Both the position numbers and the translations under genes were made by a program. Below the pieces are notes generated by a model. That model ran no database searches. It saw only the letters and a program-made list of their open reading frames with translations, and was not told where the DNA came from. A stretch of 64,000 bases of DNA. Source: Saturnia japonica (taxonomy: Eukaryota > Arthropoda > Insecta > Lepidoptera > Saturniidae). Positions 11,147-22,022 of this stretch are shown piece by piece. Within the stretch, counting starts at the first letter, position 1; each line of letters opens with the position of its first letter. The DNA lies in NCBI GenBank assembly GCA_033032175.1, contig CM065328.1, forward strand, positions 7,130,690 to 7,194,689, in the 5' to 3' direction.

Positions 11147-11640
11147 ACTTTTTTTTTTTTTATTGTAGCACGGCAGATTGACAATTCTGTACCTAGAATA
11201 ATCCAGCAATATCGGTGACTACCGTGTGATCTACAATCCATCGTCAGTCGTAACTGTCATTCCCGCCTGCTCAAATGTCTTCACGTTATGTTTCAAAGAC
11301 TCCAAGTTGTAGGAAAGAGGGAACGGCTTGCTTGGGAGATAGTTTCACAGCTTCTCATTACGGCAAAGATATGAAGTAGAGAACTCTATTGTTCATGCTG
11401 CGAAAACTATGGAGGGTACCGTAAAGCTGTAGCCCAGCGCGTGTGTTTCTGTTATAAAAGGGAGAAGAGGGAATTAGTTTGAACAGCTCTTCGGAGCATT
11501 CGCTATGGCACAGATAGTAGAACACGTTCATCAAGGTCATTACCTTGCGCATCTGGAGCGGCTTGATGAACTTCGTAACGTTTGCATCATTTACGATGCA
11601 GAGAGCCTCTCGGTGTAACCTGTTAGTTTAATTAATAAGT
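11147..11640 (-). pseudogene. 3' tail of a LINE reverse transcriptase
   Basis: Read on the minus strand, the open frame carries the extreme C-terminal region of a jockey/CR1-like non-LTR retrotransposon protein: HSECSEELFKLIPSSPFYNR, then in a shifted frame a segment ending in a TTYNLGVFKxNVKTF-like block, the usual end of such proteins. After the stop come about 100 bp of 3' UTR and a poly(A) tract just downstream of GCCGTGCTACAAT, seen on the plus strand as the T-run at 11148-11161. The copy is severely 5' truncated (it starts near 11640), frameshifted and without RT catalytic motifs. I saw no clear target-site duplication. Confidence 0.75.
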
Positions 11641-13059
11641 TTGCGGGCTATTATTGTACCTATTGCATTATTGATGTCAAATATAAGGGTCAAACCGGCT
11701 GTTAGTGTGCTGACGCACAATGGTCCAGGATTTGAAAAATAGTGAAATAGGTATGGAAAGTTGGAATTTCGATCTGATTTTTGTTTTATAGAGTAGGTAA
11801 AGATCAGAATTCTAATCGCTTTTATTCTCAAACCAATTTTGATAAAGTCAATAGTTTTCGAGAATGTCATGGGTCGCAGTACACATAGTAATAAAGTAAA
11901 CCACTTACAATAACTTTCTTTTGGCTTATCGCGTTTAGGGATCACCCGGTGTAGTAATAAATTTATTGATTATGCCTTTTTTATTATTCAATAATTAAAA
12001 CGTCCCTTCATGTAAATTTTCTATAACAAATATTTTCAATGTTTTTCATCTTTCAGGCATCCCTGGACGGCAACATTTTTATAATATTAATACCTTCCAC
12101 AACAGAACCGTACGCGCTGGGTTTCCAAAACTGTAGGATCTCCCGGCCAGTATTTTTCCTCCTATTTACGACATGGGGTCCCTTAAGCGTAACGTGAAGA
12201 TTTAGATGGATGGATTAGGATCTCTCGGTGGTCACCGTTATGTTTAGATTGTGCTGTGCTCACCATCAGGGACACTACAGTCAATGTGCCAAGAAATTAT
12301 AATAAACAATTTTTTTTTGGAAACTAGTAAGTATTCTGAATAGCCAACCACAGTACTTATCGAGAAATATTTGTGACTAGGCTGGACAAAAATAAATTGA
12401 TCGACCCAAGTATATTGTAATCAAATATAGCGATGGTGACCGTGCTATGGTGACCAAGGTGGCCCCTAAAGTATAGATTGTAAAAATTGCTTACTCTATA
12501 GTTTTAGTAGATGAGGTGTGAGGCAGGGGTTCGTCTCAGTTCATTAAGGACGATTAATCACCGCGGCCTTCGTTCGGCCTTGAGTTCACCATTCTGCCCT
12601 CTAATGTACCAAACGAGTGTTAACTACTAACATTTCAAATTGTATACATTATGTATGTTAGAGGCGTTTAGAATAACTAATGTTTTGTTTGAAATATGTG
12701 AAATGTTGTTAGAGAAAATACTCTATGCTCTATAGTTTGTATTATCTAGGTTTTACTTTCCTAATAGAAGTAATTAAACAAGTCATTTATTTTAAATAAC
12801 CTTTAATGAATGTAAAGTAAATGTTATATTTTAATACTTTAGAAGTGTAGATTGTATATTTGGCCACATTTATCTAAATATTTCTTTTGAATTTATACAT
12901 CTTTTGTTGCGTTTAGTAGAGAGGGTAAAGTTGAGAGCTACGTGGGTACCGTGTGACGGAAGTGTAACATGATGAAGTTATCCTGATGTTAAGTTAGCAT
13001 CTGAAGTTAGTATCATGAAGTTAGTATGACATACATTTGTAAAAAGATAATTTTTAACT
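11641..13059. other. Intergenic DNA with family E fragments
   Basis: Fragments of dispersed family E lie at about 11920-11950, 12200-12310 (GGATCTCTCGGTGGTCACCG to an A/T-rich end) and 12905-12990 (GCGTTTAGTAGAGAGGGTAAA, GTGTGACGGAAGTGTAACATG). No gene is supported. A 105-codon frame on the minus strand (11628-11945) has no recognisable domain and overlaps repeat sequence. Confidence 0.5.
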
Positions 13060-13287
13060 ATAAAGAAAACCTATTTCAATGATTTTGAAGAGTTATCTGG
13101 TGTATCTTTGAAGTCGAAGGTCCAATGCGGATGAAATAAAAATGGAACCACTCTTTAGGTATCCCCTTTCCAACAAAAAGAGAATCATCTAAATCGGTTT
13201 ATAAACAAAGAAGTTATGAAAAAATATCCACAAGAAAAAATAATCGAATTGATAACCTCCTTCTTTTTTGGAAGTCGGTTAAATTAA
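13060..13287 (+). repeat. Dispersed repeat family A, copy 3
   Basis: Carries TTCAATGATTTTGAAGAG, CTGGTGTATCTTTGAAGTCG and AACAAAGAAGTTATGAAAAA, and ends GGAAGTCGGTTAAA. It has the least diverged end of the four copies and shows the GAAGTCGG terminus clearly. Confidence 0.8.
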
Positions 13288-14820
13288 ATATTGTCTTAAA
13301 TTACATTAAAAATATACTCAGTTCAACTTAACAATAATAAAAGAAATAACTTGGGAATCATATACCCGAACCTTGAAACTCGTGCTGATATAATTGAACT
13401 GACAAAAACAAACTTTCAACATAAAATCTTTCGGTATGAAAGGTTATTCTCAAAATTTATGTAATAATATTCGTTGAAACAAAAGATGTTTAGAACTATC
13501 TGATAAGATGCAACATTTTGTCCTGTCAGCGGTCGGCTGGTCTTATCTAAAGTGTATTGGAGATTTTGTCTTACGAGATCGGCAGTTATGGATGCTGAGT
13601 TTAGTATATATTGCAACCGGGAAATAAAAAATACAAAGTTTCAATCATTATTTTCTGAGTAAAGAAATATAGTTAAAAAATTGCCAATTTCGTATTAGGC
13701 AACGTGCAGTGTAGAGTTATATAGTTGTCTGTCAAAGTATTATGCAAACTTACAGAGGGTGCTTTAAATAATTTTCAATGGAATTTGTACGAAATTAATT
13801 CGCCAAATACATTTTATAAGTTGATTGACTATTACTCGTTAGCTTGTAATGCACTTACTTCTGATAGTTTGCATTTTAAGTTCATTATACATCTATACTA
13901 CTACTTTTTTTTTCACATATCCAAAAACAACCATTTAGCTGCCTAGCAAGGAGAGGGGGACACTTGAATCAAACAAAAACAGTTTAAAGCTAAATACTTC
14001 ACAAACGGATCCCTGAATCGGAAAATGGTTTTCATGCACCCGCAATATTTTTGAATGACCTACCTACAACACCCCACATAGCGGGATAGACGAAAAAAAA
14101 AATCATTAGGACTTTAAGTGTAGGGGACCTAAACATATTTTTTAAAGATTTTATTTTACCACTTTGTTGGCGTGATTAATATGTATACCCATAGCAAACA
14201 ATTTACAGCAGTCTAGTACACTAAGAATCTCTGAGCTAAGCCGCGGATAGACAGACGGACATAACGAAACTATAAGAGTCCCTTATTGACTTCACAGCTT
14301 TAAAAAGTGAAAGGCGTTTGCTTATGAATGTGCGTAAGAAGTTATACTTCTTTGAGTAGTCACATCTTCATCGTAATAACTTCATGATACCTAATGAATC
14401 AGTGTCAATGTGACATCTGAATGACATCGAGAAATATCACGCGTTATGTAAAAATGACGCAGTAATGAGTTAGAAATGATTCATTACATATTTCACAACT
14501 GTTTATGTAATACGCTGACGCTAAGTCTGATATATCTGTGTCGTACATTTGACATCAGTTTAATATATTAATAGTGTAGGAAATTACAATCCTGACATCA
14601 CTTTGCTAAACATATTGGCGGCAAAGGGTCGATGACGTCAATATTATTATCTTTTATATCAACTAAACTGTTACTGCTGAAGTAAGAAGCTAAGATGCTG
14701 AAGTAACTATGAACAAGTTTCGCATTCTATGTATAAAACAAAACGATATCTAGAACAAAATCTAATCAATATAGAAAAATAACATGAAAATATTTTATTT
14801 ATTTGATATATCAACCGTAC
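13288..14820. other. Intergenic DNA, no supported gene
   Basis: AT-rich. Open frames at 13416-13616 and 13725-13946 lack domains and good start contexts. A single TGACGTCA octamer lies at about 14633; I give it no weight alone. Confidence 0.5.
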
Positions 14821-15059
14821 TGTTATAATCGGGTTCACGATTATGTTTTAAAAAAAAGATTAAATCACTTAACTAAAAAAAAAAGGAATTAGAATTAATA
14901 GAACTTTTTATTGATTTAAGTCGCGAGTGCGTGGTTTGAAGGATAGGCGAACACTGACTGGGTAGTGGGTCGAGATATGAAAGGAAGGGAGTGGAGATGG
15001 TGTGTCAGCAGCATAGGCAGCTGACTAGGCTAGGAAGGGTGCAATCTAGGGACATAACA
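14821..15059 (-). repeat. Putative 3' LTR of the errantivirus-like element
   Basis: About 239 bp between TGTTATAATC (left) and GGGACATAACA (right), giving LTR-like TGTTAT/ATAACA ends. On the element's own strand it follows a purine-rich GGGGGG polypurine-like tract (complement of CCCCCC at 15061-15066). Inside, a TCAGTG initiator-like motif lies near 14955 and an AATAAA polyadenylation signal near 14910, in the expected R-region order. Without the partner LTR the edges remain inferred. Confidence 0.6.
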
Positions 15060-15120
15060 GCCCCCCGATTAGGAGGAAACTTACAGGTGGAAGGTAAGTT
15101 GACGGTATATTTTCCAGGTT

Positions 15121-16965
15121 CTAGGTTGGGCGGAGACGAGGAGCGGGAATTTCTTCAGGTTCAGAGGATACCACTTCTATGGGATCATTAGGTTCAGGAT
15201 TACCAGGTTCAGGGTTACATCTAGAGATCTTAATTATCTTAAAATAACGATACAATTTATATGCAATAACTAAGACTATCGTTAAACTTATTATACTAGT
15301 AGCATAGGAATAATAGTTACCATAAAGTACAATGTGAGATTTTTCAATTACTCTGTCGAGGTTAGTTTTGATTTGATTTGTAATTCTATTATAATTTGAA
15401 AAAAGGGAATCTAAATCATTAATATTTTTTAACGCAACATAGGGAACTTTATTGTTGTCTTTTAAATATGTAGTAAAGCTACAAAAAGTATCATTGATTA
15501 ATTCGAAGTTTAATATTATTGGCTTTAATTTGATTTCAATACTTCGTTTAGGTATTAATGTATTCTCTTTGCAATAAGCAATACATTCGTATGGTATAGT
15601 TAGTATACCCGTTCCGGAAATAGAAAACTCAGATGTATCTTGGTCGTTGCATTCCACTGTTAGTTTAGAATTTTGACTTATTATATATATCCACTGATTT
15701 TTGCGTAATTTATGAAAGGTTTCGAAATCACCGTTAACGAATTTAGTATTACAGAGAGGTGGAACGGAAGTCAGAGCTTTTGAAATAACCTCAGTTTCAC
15801 AAATTGGTGTTGTTGATGTAGAGTATACATTAGATATTTCACAAATATAATATTGCATATTTATAACTTTACAGGTATTAAGTGAATCTATTTTACAATA
15901 AGATGATTTATCTTTAGTTATGCCCAAGTATCTAGTAGATGGTATTATAGTTGAGTACAATGTATTGTTTACAGTTTTTAGGGCAATAGGATAAGGTACA
16001 TTGTGATACACGTCGAATTCTTTTGTATTCACCAAAGGTATTTGTAATACAAATATTATTTTGTTATTCGCATAATAGCTGGATACATCAGATACGTTCT
16101 CTAAAACATGAATATTATCTAAAATTAAAGGTACAGGTAATTGCTTAGAACTAGGAAGGTATCTATAATTATCAACAAGATCTGAAAATAGTTGCTTAGG
16201 AGTAATAATAGATGAATGTAGTATATTAGACTTACTAAACATAATGGCATTTATAATATCTTCTAACTTAAATGATAATGTTAATAGACTACTTTCTAAA
16301 ATATTTATCATTTCCGATATCTTTGATTTCACTAGTATTTTATCGAAACCTACTGTTACATTTATTATTCTTTGGTTCAGTGCATCAATAGCATAATTTA
16401 ATCCAACTTCATTTGCATTAATTTGATCAATTGTTTCTTTTAAAGATAATAGTGTTGATGATGTAACCATTATGTTTTCTTTCATGAGGGTTGCTAACTT
16501 GGTTTGATCTCTCTCTAGAGTTTGAATGGCGTCATTATATTTTTGGGCATCATTTTCGTCCATATTACCGAACAATTGCTTAATTAGCGAGCCTACTCCA
16601 CCGAACCAAGCTGACCTTTTATGAGATTTGGATATCAGATGAGAAATAGAGTCAAAGTCCCTAACTATATCAGAATAGCGGGATGATAATGGTTGGCAGA
16701 AATAGTGACATTCGCTTTCATAATATACCTTACAATGTTTACATAGATACTTTGAAGTTCCAAGGATATCTTTTATATTGTCTAAATGTGGTTGAACGAA
16801 AGAAATATCTATGGGAATAATGATATCTAAGGTATCATCGGTTATTTTTAGGGAGCCGATAGGGTCAAAGTATATGCCTGCGTCGTCCGATGCTGGTTGG
16901 ATATATCCCTGACCGTTTGACGCCAGGGAAGGATAAATGTAACCAATTCTGGAATTAAAGTTAAC
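15121..16965 (-). CDS. env: Envelope fusion protein (baculovirus-F-like), frame open
   Basis: Open frame of about 615 codons with no internal stop. Near codon 125 a basic SKSHKR site is directly followed by SAWFGGVG, the furin-type cleavage and fusion-peptide arrangement of insect F-like envelopes. A long helical, heptad-like region follows, then a cysteine-containing ectodomain, and near the C-terminus a membrane anchor (ATSIISLTIVLVIAYKLY) with a short basic, proline-rich tail. The frame has no obvious initiator or signal peptide. It opens after a TAA at 16966-16968, just past a possible splice acceptor (AG at 16949-16950), consistent with the spliced env mRNA known for errantiviruses. The role in insect relatives is membrane fusion. 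It is notable for being open while pol is broken. Confidence 0.85.
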   Translation of the reverse strand, partial: VNFNSRIGYIYPSLASNGQGYIQPASDDAGIYFDPIGSLKITDDTLDIIIPIDISFVQPHLDNIKDILGTSKYLCKHCKVYYESECHYFCQPLSSRYSDIVRDFDSISHLISKSHKRSAWFGGVGSLIKQLFGNMDENDAQKYNDAIQTLERDQTKLATLMKENIMVTSSTLLSLKETIDQINANEVGLNYAIDALNQRIINVTVGFDKILVKSKISEMINILESSLLTLSFKLEDIINAIMFSKSNILHSSIITPKQLFSDLVDNYRYLPSSKQLPVPLILDNIHVLENVSDVSSYYANNKIIFVLQIPLVNTKEFDVYHNVPYPIALKTVNNTLYSTIIPSTRYLGITKDKSSYCKIDSLNTCKVINMQYYICEISNVYSTSTTPICETEVISKALTSVPPLCNTKFVNGDFETFHKLRKNQWIYIISQNSKLTVECNDQDTSEFSISGTGILTIPYECIAYCKENTLIPKRSIEIKLKPIILNFELINDTFCSFTTYLKDNNKVPYVALKNINDLDSLFSNYNRITNQIKTNLDRVIEKSHIVLYGNYYSYATSIISLTIVLVIAYKLYRYFKIIKISRCNPEPGNPEPNDPIEVVSSEPEEIPAPRLRPT

Positions 16966-17031
16966 TTAGTTTATATATAATATATATACTACATTATATA
17001 ATATTAAAATACTAGGAATAACGTCAGTGCG
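16966..17031. other. pol-env gap
   Basis: Short AT-rich stretch between the pol stop (17032) and the env frame. It would contain the env splice acceptor context if env is spliced. Confidence 0.4.
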
Positions 17032-18530
17032 TTACATTACGTTAGTGGCTAATTTCATCTCATCGTAATGATGTTTCACATGACGTCTATTTATTAGAAG
17101 TGACGCCGTATTATTGCCGTGTATTTTCACGATTTTATATGGGCCTTTCCATATTGGAGAAAGGGCCTTTCTGAGGCGTAAATGATTTTTTAGATAAACG
17201 AGATCGCCAACTTTGTATTTAACTGGTTTTGAATGAGTGTCGTAATGGAGTTTTGAAGTAAGTTTTGATTTTTGTGTATATTCCATTGCCTTCGTTTGAC
17301 AATATTTGAGTCGGTTCTGTAGTATGCGGACATATTCGGGATAAGTAGCACCTGTCGTTTCTTCGTAAATGGAATTTGGTATATAAGGTTTATTTCCAAA
17401 TACCAGCTCGTAGGGTGAGAAATGGGTGGTGGAATGAATAGCTGTGTTGTAGGCAAGCATTGCCGTATATATAAAGCGGGGCCAGTTGTTATGTTGTTCG
17501 TTTACGTAGGACTTTAGGTACTCTTTCAAGGTGGAATGACTCCTCTCGAGAGCACCCTGTGTCTGAGGATGATATGGTGTGGACCACAACTGTTTTATTT
17601 TTAGTAATTGGCAGGTTTGTTTTAAACAAATCCGCAGTGAAGTTGGTACCCTGATCTGTTAAAATTGTTTTGGGTATTCCGAATAACGTGATGAAATGAA
17701 CGAGGCATTCGCAAGTTTCCTCAGCTGTACTATTAGTAATTGGATAGGCGGCTGAGAATTTTGTGAGGTCATCTTGTAAGGTCAAAATGTATTTAAATTT
17801 ATCGTTACCAGCTTCTGGGAGTGGTCCCACGATATCAAAAGCCACGCGCTCAAAGGGGCGTGTGGAAAGAGATGTGATCTTCATAAGTGCACGATTAGTT
17901 TTTCTGAGGGCCTTATTAATTTGGCATTGCGGACATTTTTTTTACATAATTTTCGACGTCTACTCGCATGTTTTTCCAATAATACTTTTCTTGGATACGT
18001 TTCAGCATTCTAGCGGTACCTAAGTGACCTGCTATGGGTAAGTCATGATTTTCTTTCATAATTTTAGGAACCTCACTTAATGACGGGTAAATAATAGTAT
18101 TTTTATAAATATGTATAATTATTTCTGAGTTGTGGAATAAATATAGTATCATATTATATAGTTTTATATACTGATGAGTGTCGAAAGGATTGTTAAAGTC
18201 GGATATAGCTATCTCAGGATTATTTTGACCTATGAGGCTGACGACTAACTCATTTCTTATGGATTTAAGACATTTGTATATATCCTCATAGGTACAGGTG
18301 TCAAAGTGATTTACTTTTGTAAAAAGGAAATAGTAGGTTTTGTTTTCAGATTCATATTTAAGAAAATAATGTAATGTTCTTTCTAGTAGGGAAAAATCGT
18401 TTTGATTAGGGATATTAGATATGACCTCTTGAATATATGGGATAGATTCGTCCATGTCTATTGATGTGGGGATGACAACATGTTTTTTATCAGTCTTGGA
18501 TAAGCTCTCGTTGTGTTCTATTATGGTAAC
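17032..18530 (-). pseudogene. Integrase region of pol, frameshifted
   Basis: DNA-joining enzyme of the element, read right to left. 17943-18455: N-terminal zinc-finger part with HLGTARMLKR. Its CxxC half falls into another frame because of a one-base slip in the 8-T run (17936-17943 on the plus strand). 17622-17935: catalytic core with FDIVGPLPEAG (first D) and LTDQGTNF (second D). Another one-base slip at about 17615-17626 shifts the frame. 17032-17615: HPQTQGALERSHSTLK carries the catalytic E, and a C-terminal GPY-type module (WKGPYKIVKI) follows. A further frame change lies at about 18530. All three acidic residues exist, but in different frames. Confidence 0.88.
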
Positions 18531-18585
18531 GTGTTATGGTTAAAATCTTTGGAAGCAATTTTAAGGAAATCTGAGTAACTACAAT

Positions 18586-19425
18586 CTAGAGTATTAGAGT
18601 TACTAGGAGTTGGGACCTCAGTAAAGGTAAAGGTAAGTTTTCATCTATGATGTTATCTAAGTCATCCAGATCTTCTAACTGTGGTAAACTTCTAGGTTGA
18701 GTGAGAGGACCTATGAGGTCTTCGAGTTGGATTAGGTCATCGGAGTCAGCAACTGGAGAAATCTCTGGATTCATTATTTCATTACAATCGGGTGAGTTTA
18801 AATTTGGATTAGATGTACTAGGTATCGGATTTATAGGATTAACAGATTTAGTCAGCGGATAACGAGATAATGCATCTGCAGCATTATTTAGTTTTCCTTT
18901 CCGATACACTATTTCGTATTCGTATTCTTCCAGCTTCAATCTCCATCTCTGGAGTTTACTGCTGGGGTCAGAATGATTGAAGAGCCAACGCAAAGGTCGG
19001 TGGTCAGTAATTATAGTGAATTTTCTCCCATAGAGATATGGACGGAATATTTTACAGCCGAAAATAATTGCAAATAGTTCTTTCTCAGTTGTGCTGTAAT
19101 TACATTCATTTTTATTGAGTGTACGGGAAGCGTAGGCGATAGGCTTGTCTTTGCCTATTTCACCTTGAGAAAGGATGGCGCTAATCGCGAAATTTGATGC
19201 GTCGCAAGCTAGTAGAAATGGTTTGGAGAAGTCAGGGTAGGCTAATAACGGAGCTGTAGTTAATTTATTTTTTAGGGTTTCAAAGGATAGTTGATGTTCA
19301 TTTGACCATGAGAATTCTACATTTTTTTTCAACAGGTTTGTTAAGGGTTTTGCAATACTCGAGAAATCGGGAATAAATCTGCGATAATAAGAAACAAAAC
19401 CGAAGAATGATTTGATGTCTTTGGG
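18586..19425 (-). pseudogene. RNase H region of pol
   Basis: Ty3/gypsy RNase H, degrading RNA in RNA-DNA hybrids during reverse transcription. Visible: LLACDASNFAISAILSQ (first D), YSTTEKELFAI (E), FTIITDHRPLRWL (D) and KLNNAADALSRYP (last D), in normal order and spacing. An acidic, proline-containing linker (SPVADSDDLIQLEDL region) follows. The frame ends at 18586 after a slip near 18610. Upstream it runs continuously to a frameshift near 19430, where it joins the RT frame. Confidence 0.88.
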
Positions 19426-19875
19426 AGTTTTGGAATTGGGAATTCATGGACTGCTCTTAGTTTTTCGGGGTTTGGTCTGACGCCTTTGTCAGTAATGACA
19501 TGACCTAAATACGAAACTTCTTTTCGTAAAAACTCGCATTTGTCCGGTTGTAGTTTTAACTTAAATTGACGGAGTCTAGTAAACACGTTGGTTAAGTTAT
19601 TAATATGGGTAGGTATATCAAAGGAATATATCACAATATCATCGAGATAAACAAAACATTGAATGCCCTGGAGTCCGGACAACGCTGAGTTCATCAGTCT
19701 CTGGAAAGTGGATGGTGCATTTTTTAGTCCAAACGGCATTCGTTTGAACTCATAGTGTCCTGTGGGGACTGAAAATGCTGTTTTAGGAGAATCATCAGGA
19801 GACATTTTTATTTGGTGAAAACCGGAAGCTAAATCTAACGTGCTGAAGTATTTACACTTGCCTAATTGGTCTAAG
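19341..19875 (-). pseudogene. Reverse transcriptase of pol, internally deleted
   Basis: Palm and thumb part of a Ty3/gypsy RT: TGHYEFKRMPFGLKNAPSTF (motif B), CFVYLDDIVIYS (YLDD catalytic motif) and LGHVITDKGVRPNPEK (thumb). At about 19870-19880 the frame jumps directly from the protease-linker end (FSDIFHL) to the DQLGKCKYF block just before motif A. The finger segment normally between these (80-90 codons in the family, from memory) is missing, and the junction is out of frame. A one-base loss near 19430 shifts the frame again. Nonfunctional as it stands. Confidence 0.88.
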
Positions 19876-21030
19876 TAAGTGGAAAATGTCTGAAAACTGA
19901 GAACAGACGGAGTATAATGCTTCCGCCTCTTCTGAATTAAGATGGGATACGCGAAGTTGCTTTAGGACTTCTTCTGTGCGTTCAAAGGTATGTGGCTCAG
20001 TTATGGCGCCGATAAAAGTTGAAGCATATGGTTCAAAAGGATCTAAATGTAATTTGAGGTCAGATTTAATGGTTGCAGGTTCCTCTGAAGTGTTAACTAC
20101 GGAAATATTAATACGGTTATTATTCTTAATTCGCACCATACAGTTGGCTATTAGTAAGTTTTCAGATAAATGTTGGTCTATTATTAACCCTTCATTGATG
20201 TTTGGGTTTGCAACGGTACATTCGATTATTGTCTCGCTGCGTGGTGCAATTGTATAAACAGGTTCATTGAAGTACATTTGGAGTTTAATATTTTTTAAAT
20301 GCAGGATACCTTCAACATAATTAATTTGGCCACTCATGGAATTGAATAAATCGTTGCCAACAATACCATCATAGGGTAAAGTTAATTCCTCTACCAGATT
20401 GAATATATGGGTTAAGTTTTCATAATCACTATGAGATTCATTACGCGTCATGATGGTTATGGGGATTTGTCCTAATGTGTGTAAGGGTTTATCGGATGTT
20501 GAATCAATGCCTTTAATTTTGAAAGTAATTGATTCGTTAATTGCGGGCATATCGTCGATAGCTGATCTTTTGATTATGCTAATGGATGCGCCAGTATCGA
20601 CGAGGAGCGATAGTTCATTGAAGGACACGGGAGACTTTGCTTTTATATAGGGTAAGTATTTATTTGCTATATTAGATGTAAATTCGTATATTTCTTTATT
20701 AATATTTTTTTTATTTTCGGGTTTCAGGACGAAGTCTACGATTTGGGGCTGGTTACCCTGTTGCTTGACTATGTGAGATTTTAAGGATTTAGGTATATTG
20801 TAGTCTACGATTTGGGGCTGGTTACCCTGTTGCTTGACTACATGAGATTTTAAGGATTTAGGTATATTGTAGTCTACGATTTGGGGCTGGTTACCCTGTT
20901 GCTTGACTACGTGAGATTTTAAGGATTTGGTTACATTAGAGTCTACGGTTTGGGGCTGGCTACCCTGTTGCTTGACTCTAAGGGAGTGACCTCGAGTTTT
21001 GGGCTTAAAATTACCACGTCCATGGATCAC
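19876..21030 (-). CDS. Protease / Pol N-terminal region
   Basis: Amino-terminal part of Pol with an aspartic (retropepsin) protease that would cleave the polyprotein. It shows LSLLVDTGASISII (catalytic DTGA) and, about 75 residues on, YDGIVGNDLF, the second conserved retropepsin block. Before it lies a repetitive segment encoded by a 69-bp tandem repeat (20734-20990). The frame begins near 21030, after a gap of about 70 bp from the Gag stop, so expression would need frameshifting or reinitiation. The C-terminal end runs into the RT deletion junction and stops at 19852. Confidence 0.82.
20734..20990 (-). repeat. In-frame 69-bp tandem repeat in Pol (3.7 copies)
   Basis: Copies start at 20734, 20803, 20872 and 20941, exactly 69 bp apart. 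Each encodes 23 residues centred on KQQGNQPQIVDYNIPKSLKS. The fourth is partial and diverged. Because the period is a multiple of three, the frame stays open. Confidence 0.95.
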
Positions 21031-21098
21031 TACTTGGGTGTTGGCGTCGTCTATTATGGAGTTTATTTGTCCCGTGCGACACCTGTTCGGGACATTGA

Positions 21099-22022
21099 TT
21101 AGTTTAAATCATCTATGTCATTATCAACAGTGTCATAGCCTTTAACTTCGGATATGACATTAATTTGTGGTTTAAAGGTGGATGTGCTCGGCTGGGCACT
21201 TGAAGTGGACAGTCTATTTTGGTTATTGAATTTTTTGTTATTGTATTCTCTAAGTCTACAATTTTCCAGAACATGCCCTGCTTTTTTGCAATATCTGCAG
21301 AAAGCATCCTTTGGAAAAAATTGACCAGAGGCAGGTTTCTGAAATTGATTATTAAAATTACCGGGTTTATTATAATTATTTGGCTTGGTATTCGCATCAT
21401 TGTGACGGAGTGGTCTTGTGGTAAAATTTTGTTTATAGTAATACAGTTGTATTTTTTCTTCGGATATTGCGTAATTTATCGCGTCATTAAGGTTTTTCGG
21501 GTTCTTGCATCTAACGATGTTAGCTATACGAGGGTTGAGGCCCATCATAAATGTATGGAGGGCGAGGTCCTCTGTTGCGGCTATTCTACCGGATATCTCG
21601 CTTTTTTTATGGTTAGATGTAGAAATTTCTGTTAGTAATTTGGAAAGGCAAATTTCTATCCTAAGTGAAAATTGGTTAACATTTTCCTGGGCACTTTGTC
21701 TGCAGTCTTGAAGCTCTATAAGAAGATGAGCGTAGTGTTTTCGCTCACCAAATTGCTTCTGAAGAAAATCTCTAAGAGAGGACCACGAATTAAATTCTTT
21801 AATTGAACACGCGATTTCAGCTTTACTATCTAGTTGGCTTAAAATATACTTGAAGACGATATCTGTCTGATTAGAGGAGGCTAATGAAATTGCATTATCA
21901 CAATTGTTAACAAAAGCGTTAAGTTTTTCGCGACTGCCATCAAATGGCTTAATGAATTTTAGGATTATATTTAGGGGTATCTCTTCTTCAATAGGCTCCT
22001 CTTTAGACATGTTTACAAACAA
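21099..22022 (-). CDS. gag: Gag protein with CCHC zinc knuckle
   Basis: 307 codons, starting ATG at 22020-22022. The structural capsid/nucleocapsid protein, which binds genomic RNA. The middle region has features of gypsy-type capsid (FVNNCDNAISLA, LQKQFGERKHYAHLLIEL, ENVNQFSLRIE, MMGLNPRIANIV). Near the C-terminus is CRYCKKAGHVLENC, a perfect Cx2Cx4Hx4C zinc knuckle, after an asparagine-rich basic stretch. The frame is intact to the stop. Downstream in the element's direction lies the protease frame. No 5' leader or primer-binding site could be recognised upstream. Confidence 0.88.
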   Translation of the reverse strand: MFVNMSKEEPIEEEIPLNIILKFIKPFDGSREKLNAFVNNCDNAISLASSNQTDIVFKYILSQLDSKAEIACSIKEFNSWSSLRDFLQKQFGERKHYAHLLIELQDCRQSAQENVNQFSLRIEICLSKLLTEISTSNHKKSEISGRIAATEDLALHTFMMGLNPRIANIVRCKNPKNLNDAINYAISEEKIQLYYYKQNFTTRPLRHNDANTKPNNYNKPGNFNNQFQKPASGQFFPKDAFCRYCKKAGHVLENCRLREYNNKKFNNQNRLSTSSAQPSTSTFKPQINVISEVKGYDTVDNDIDDLN

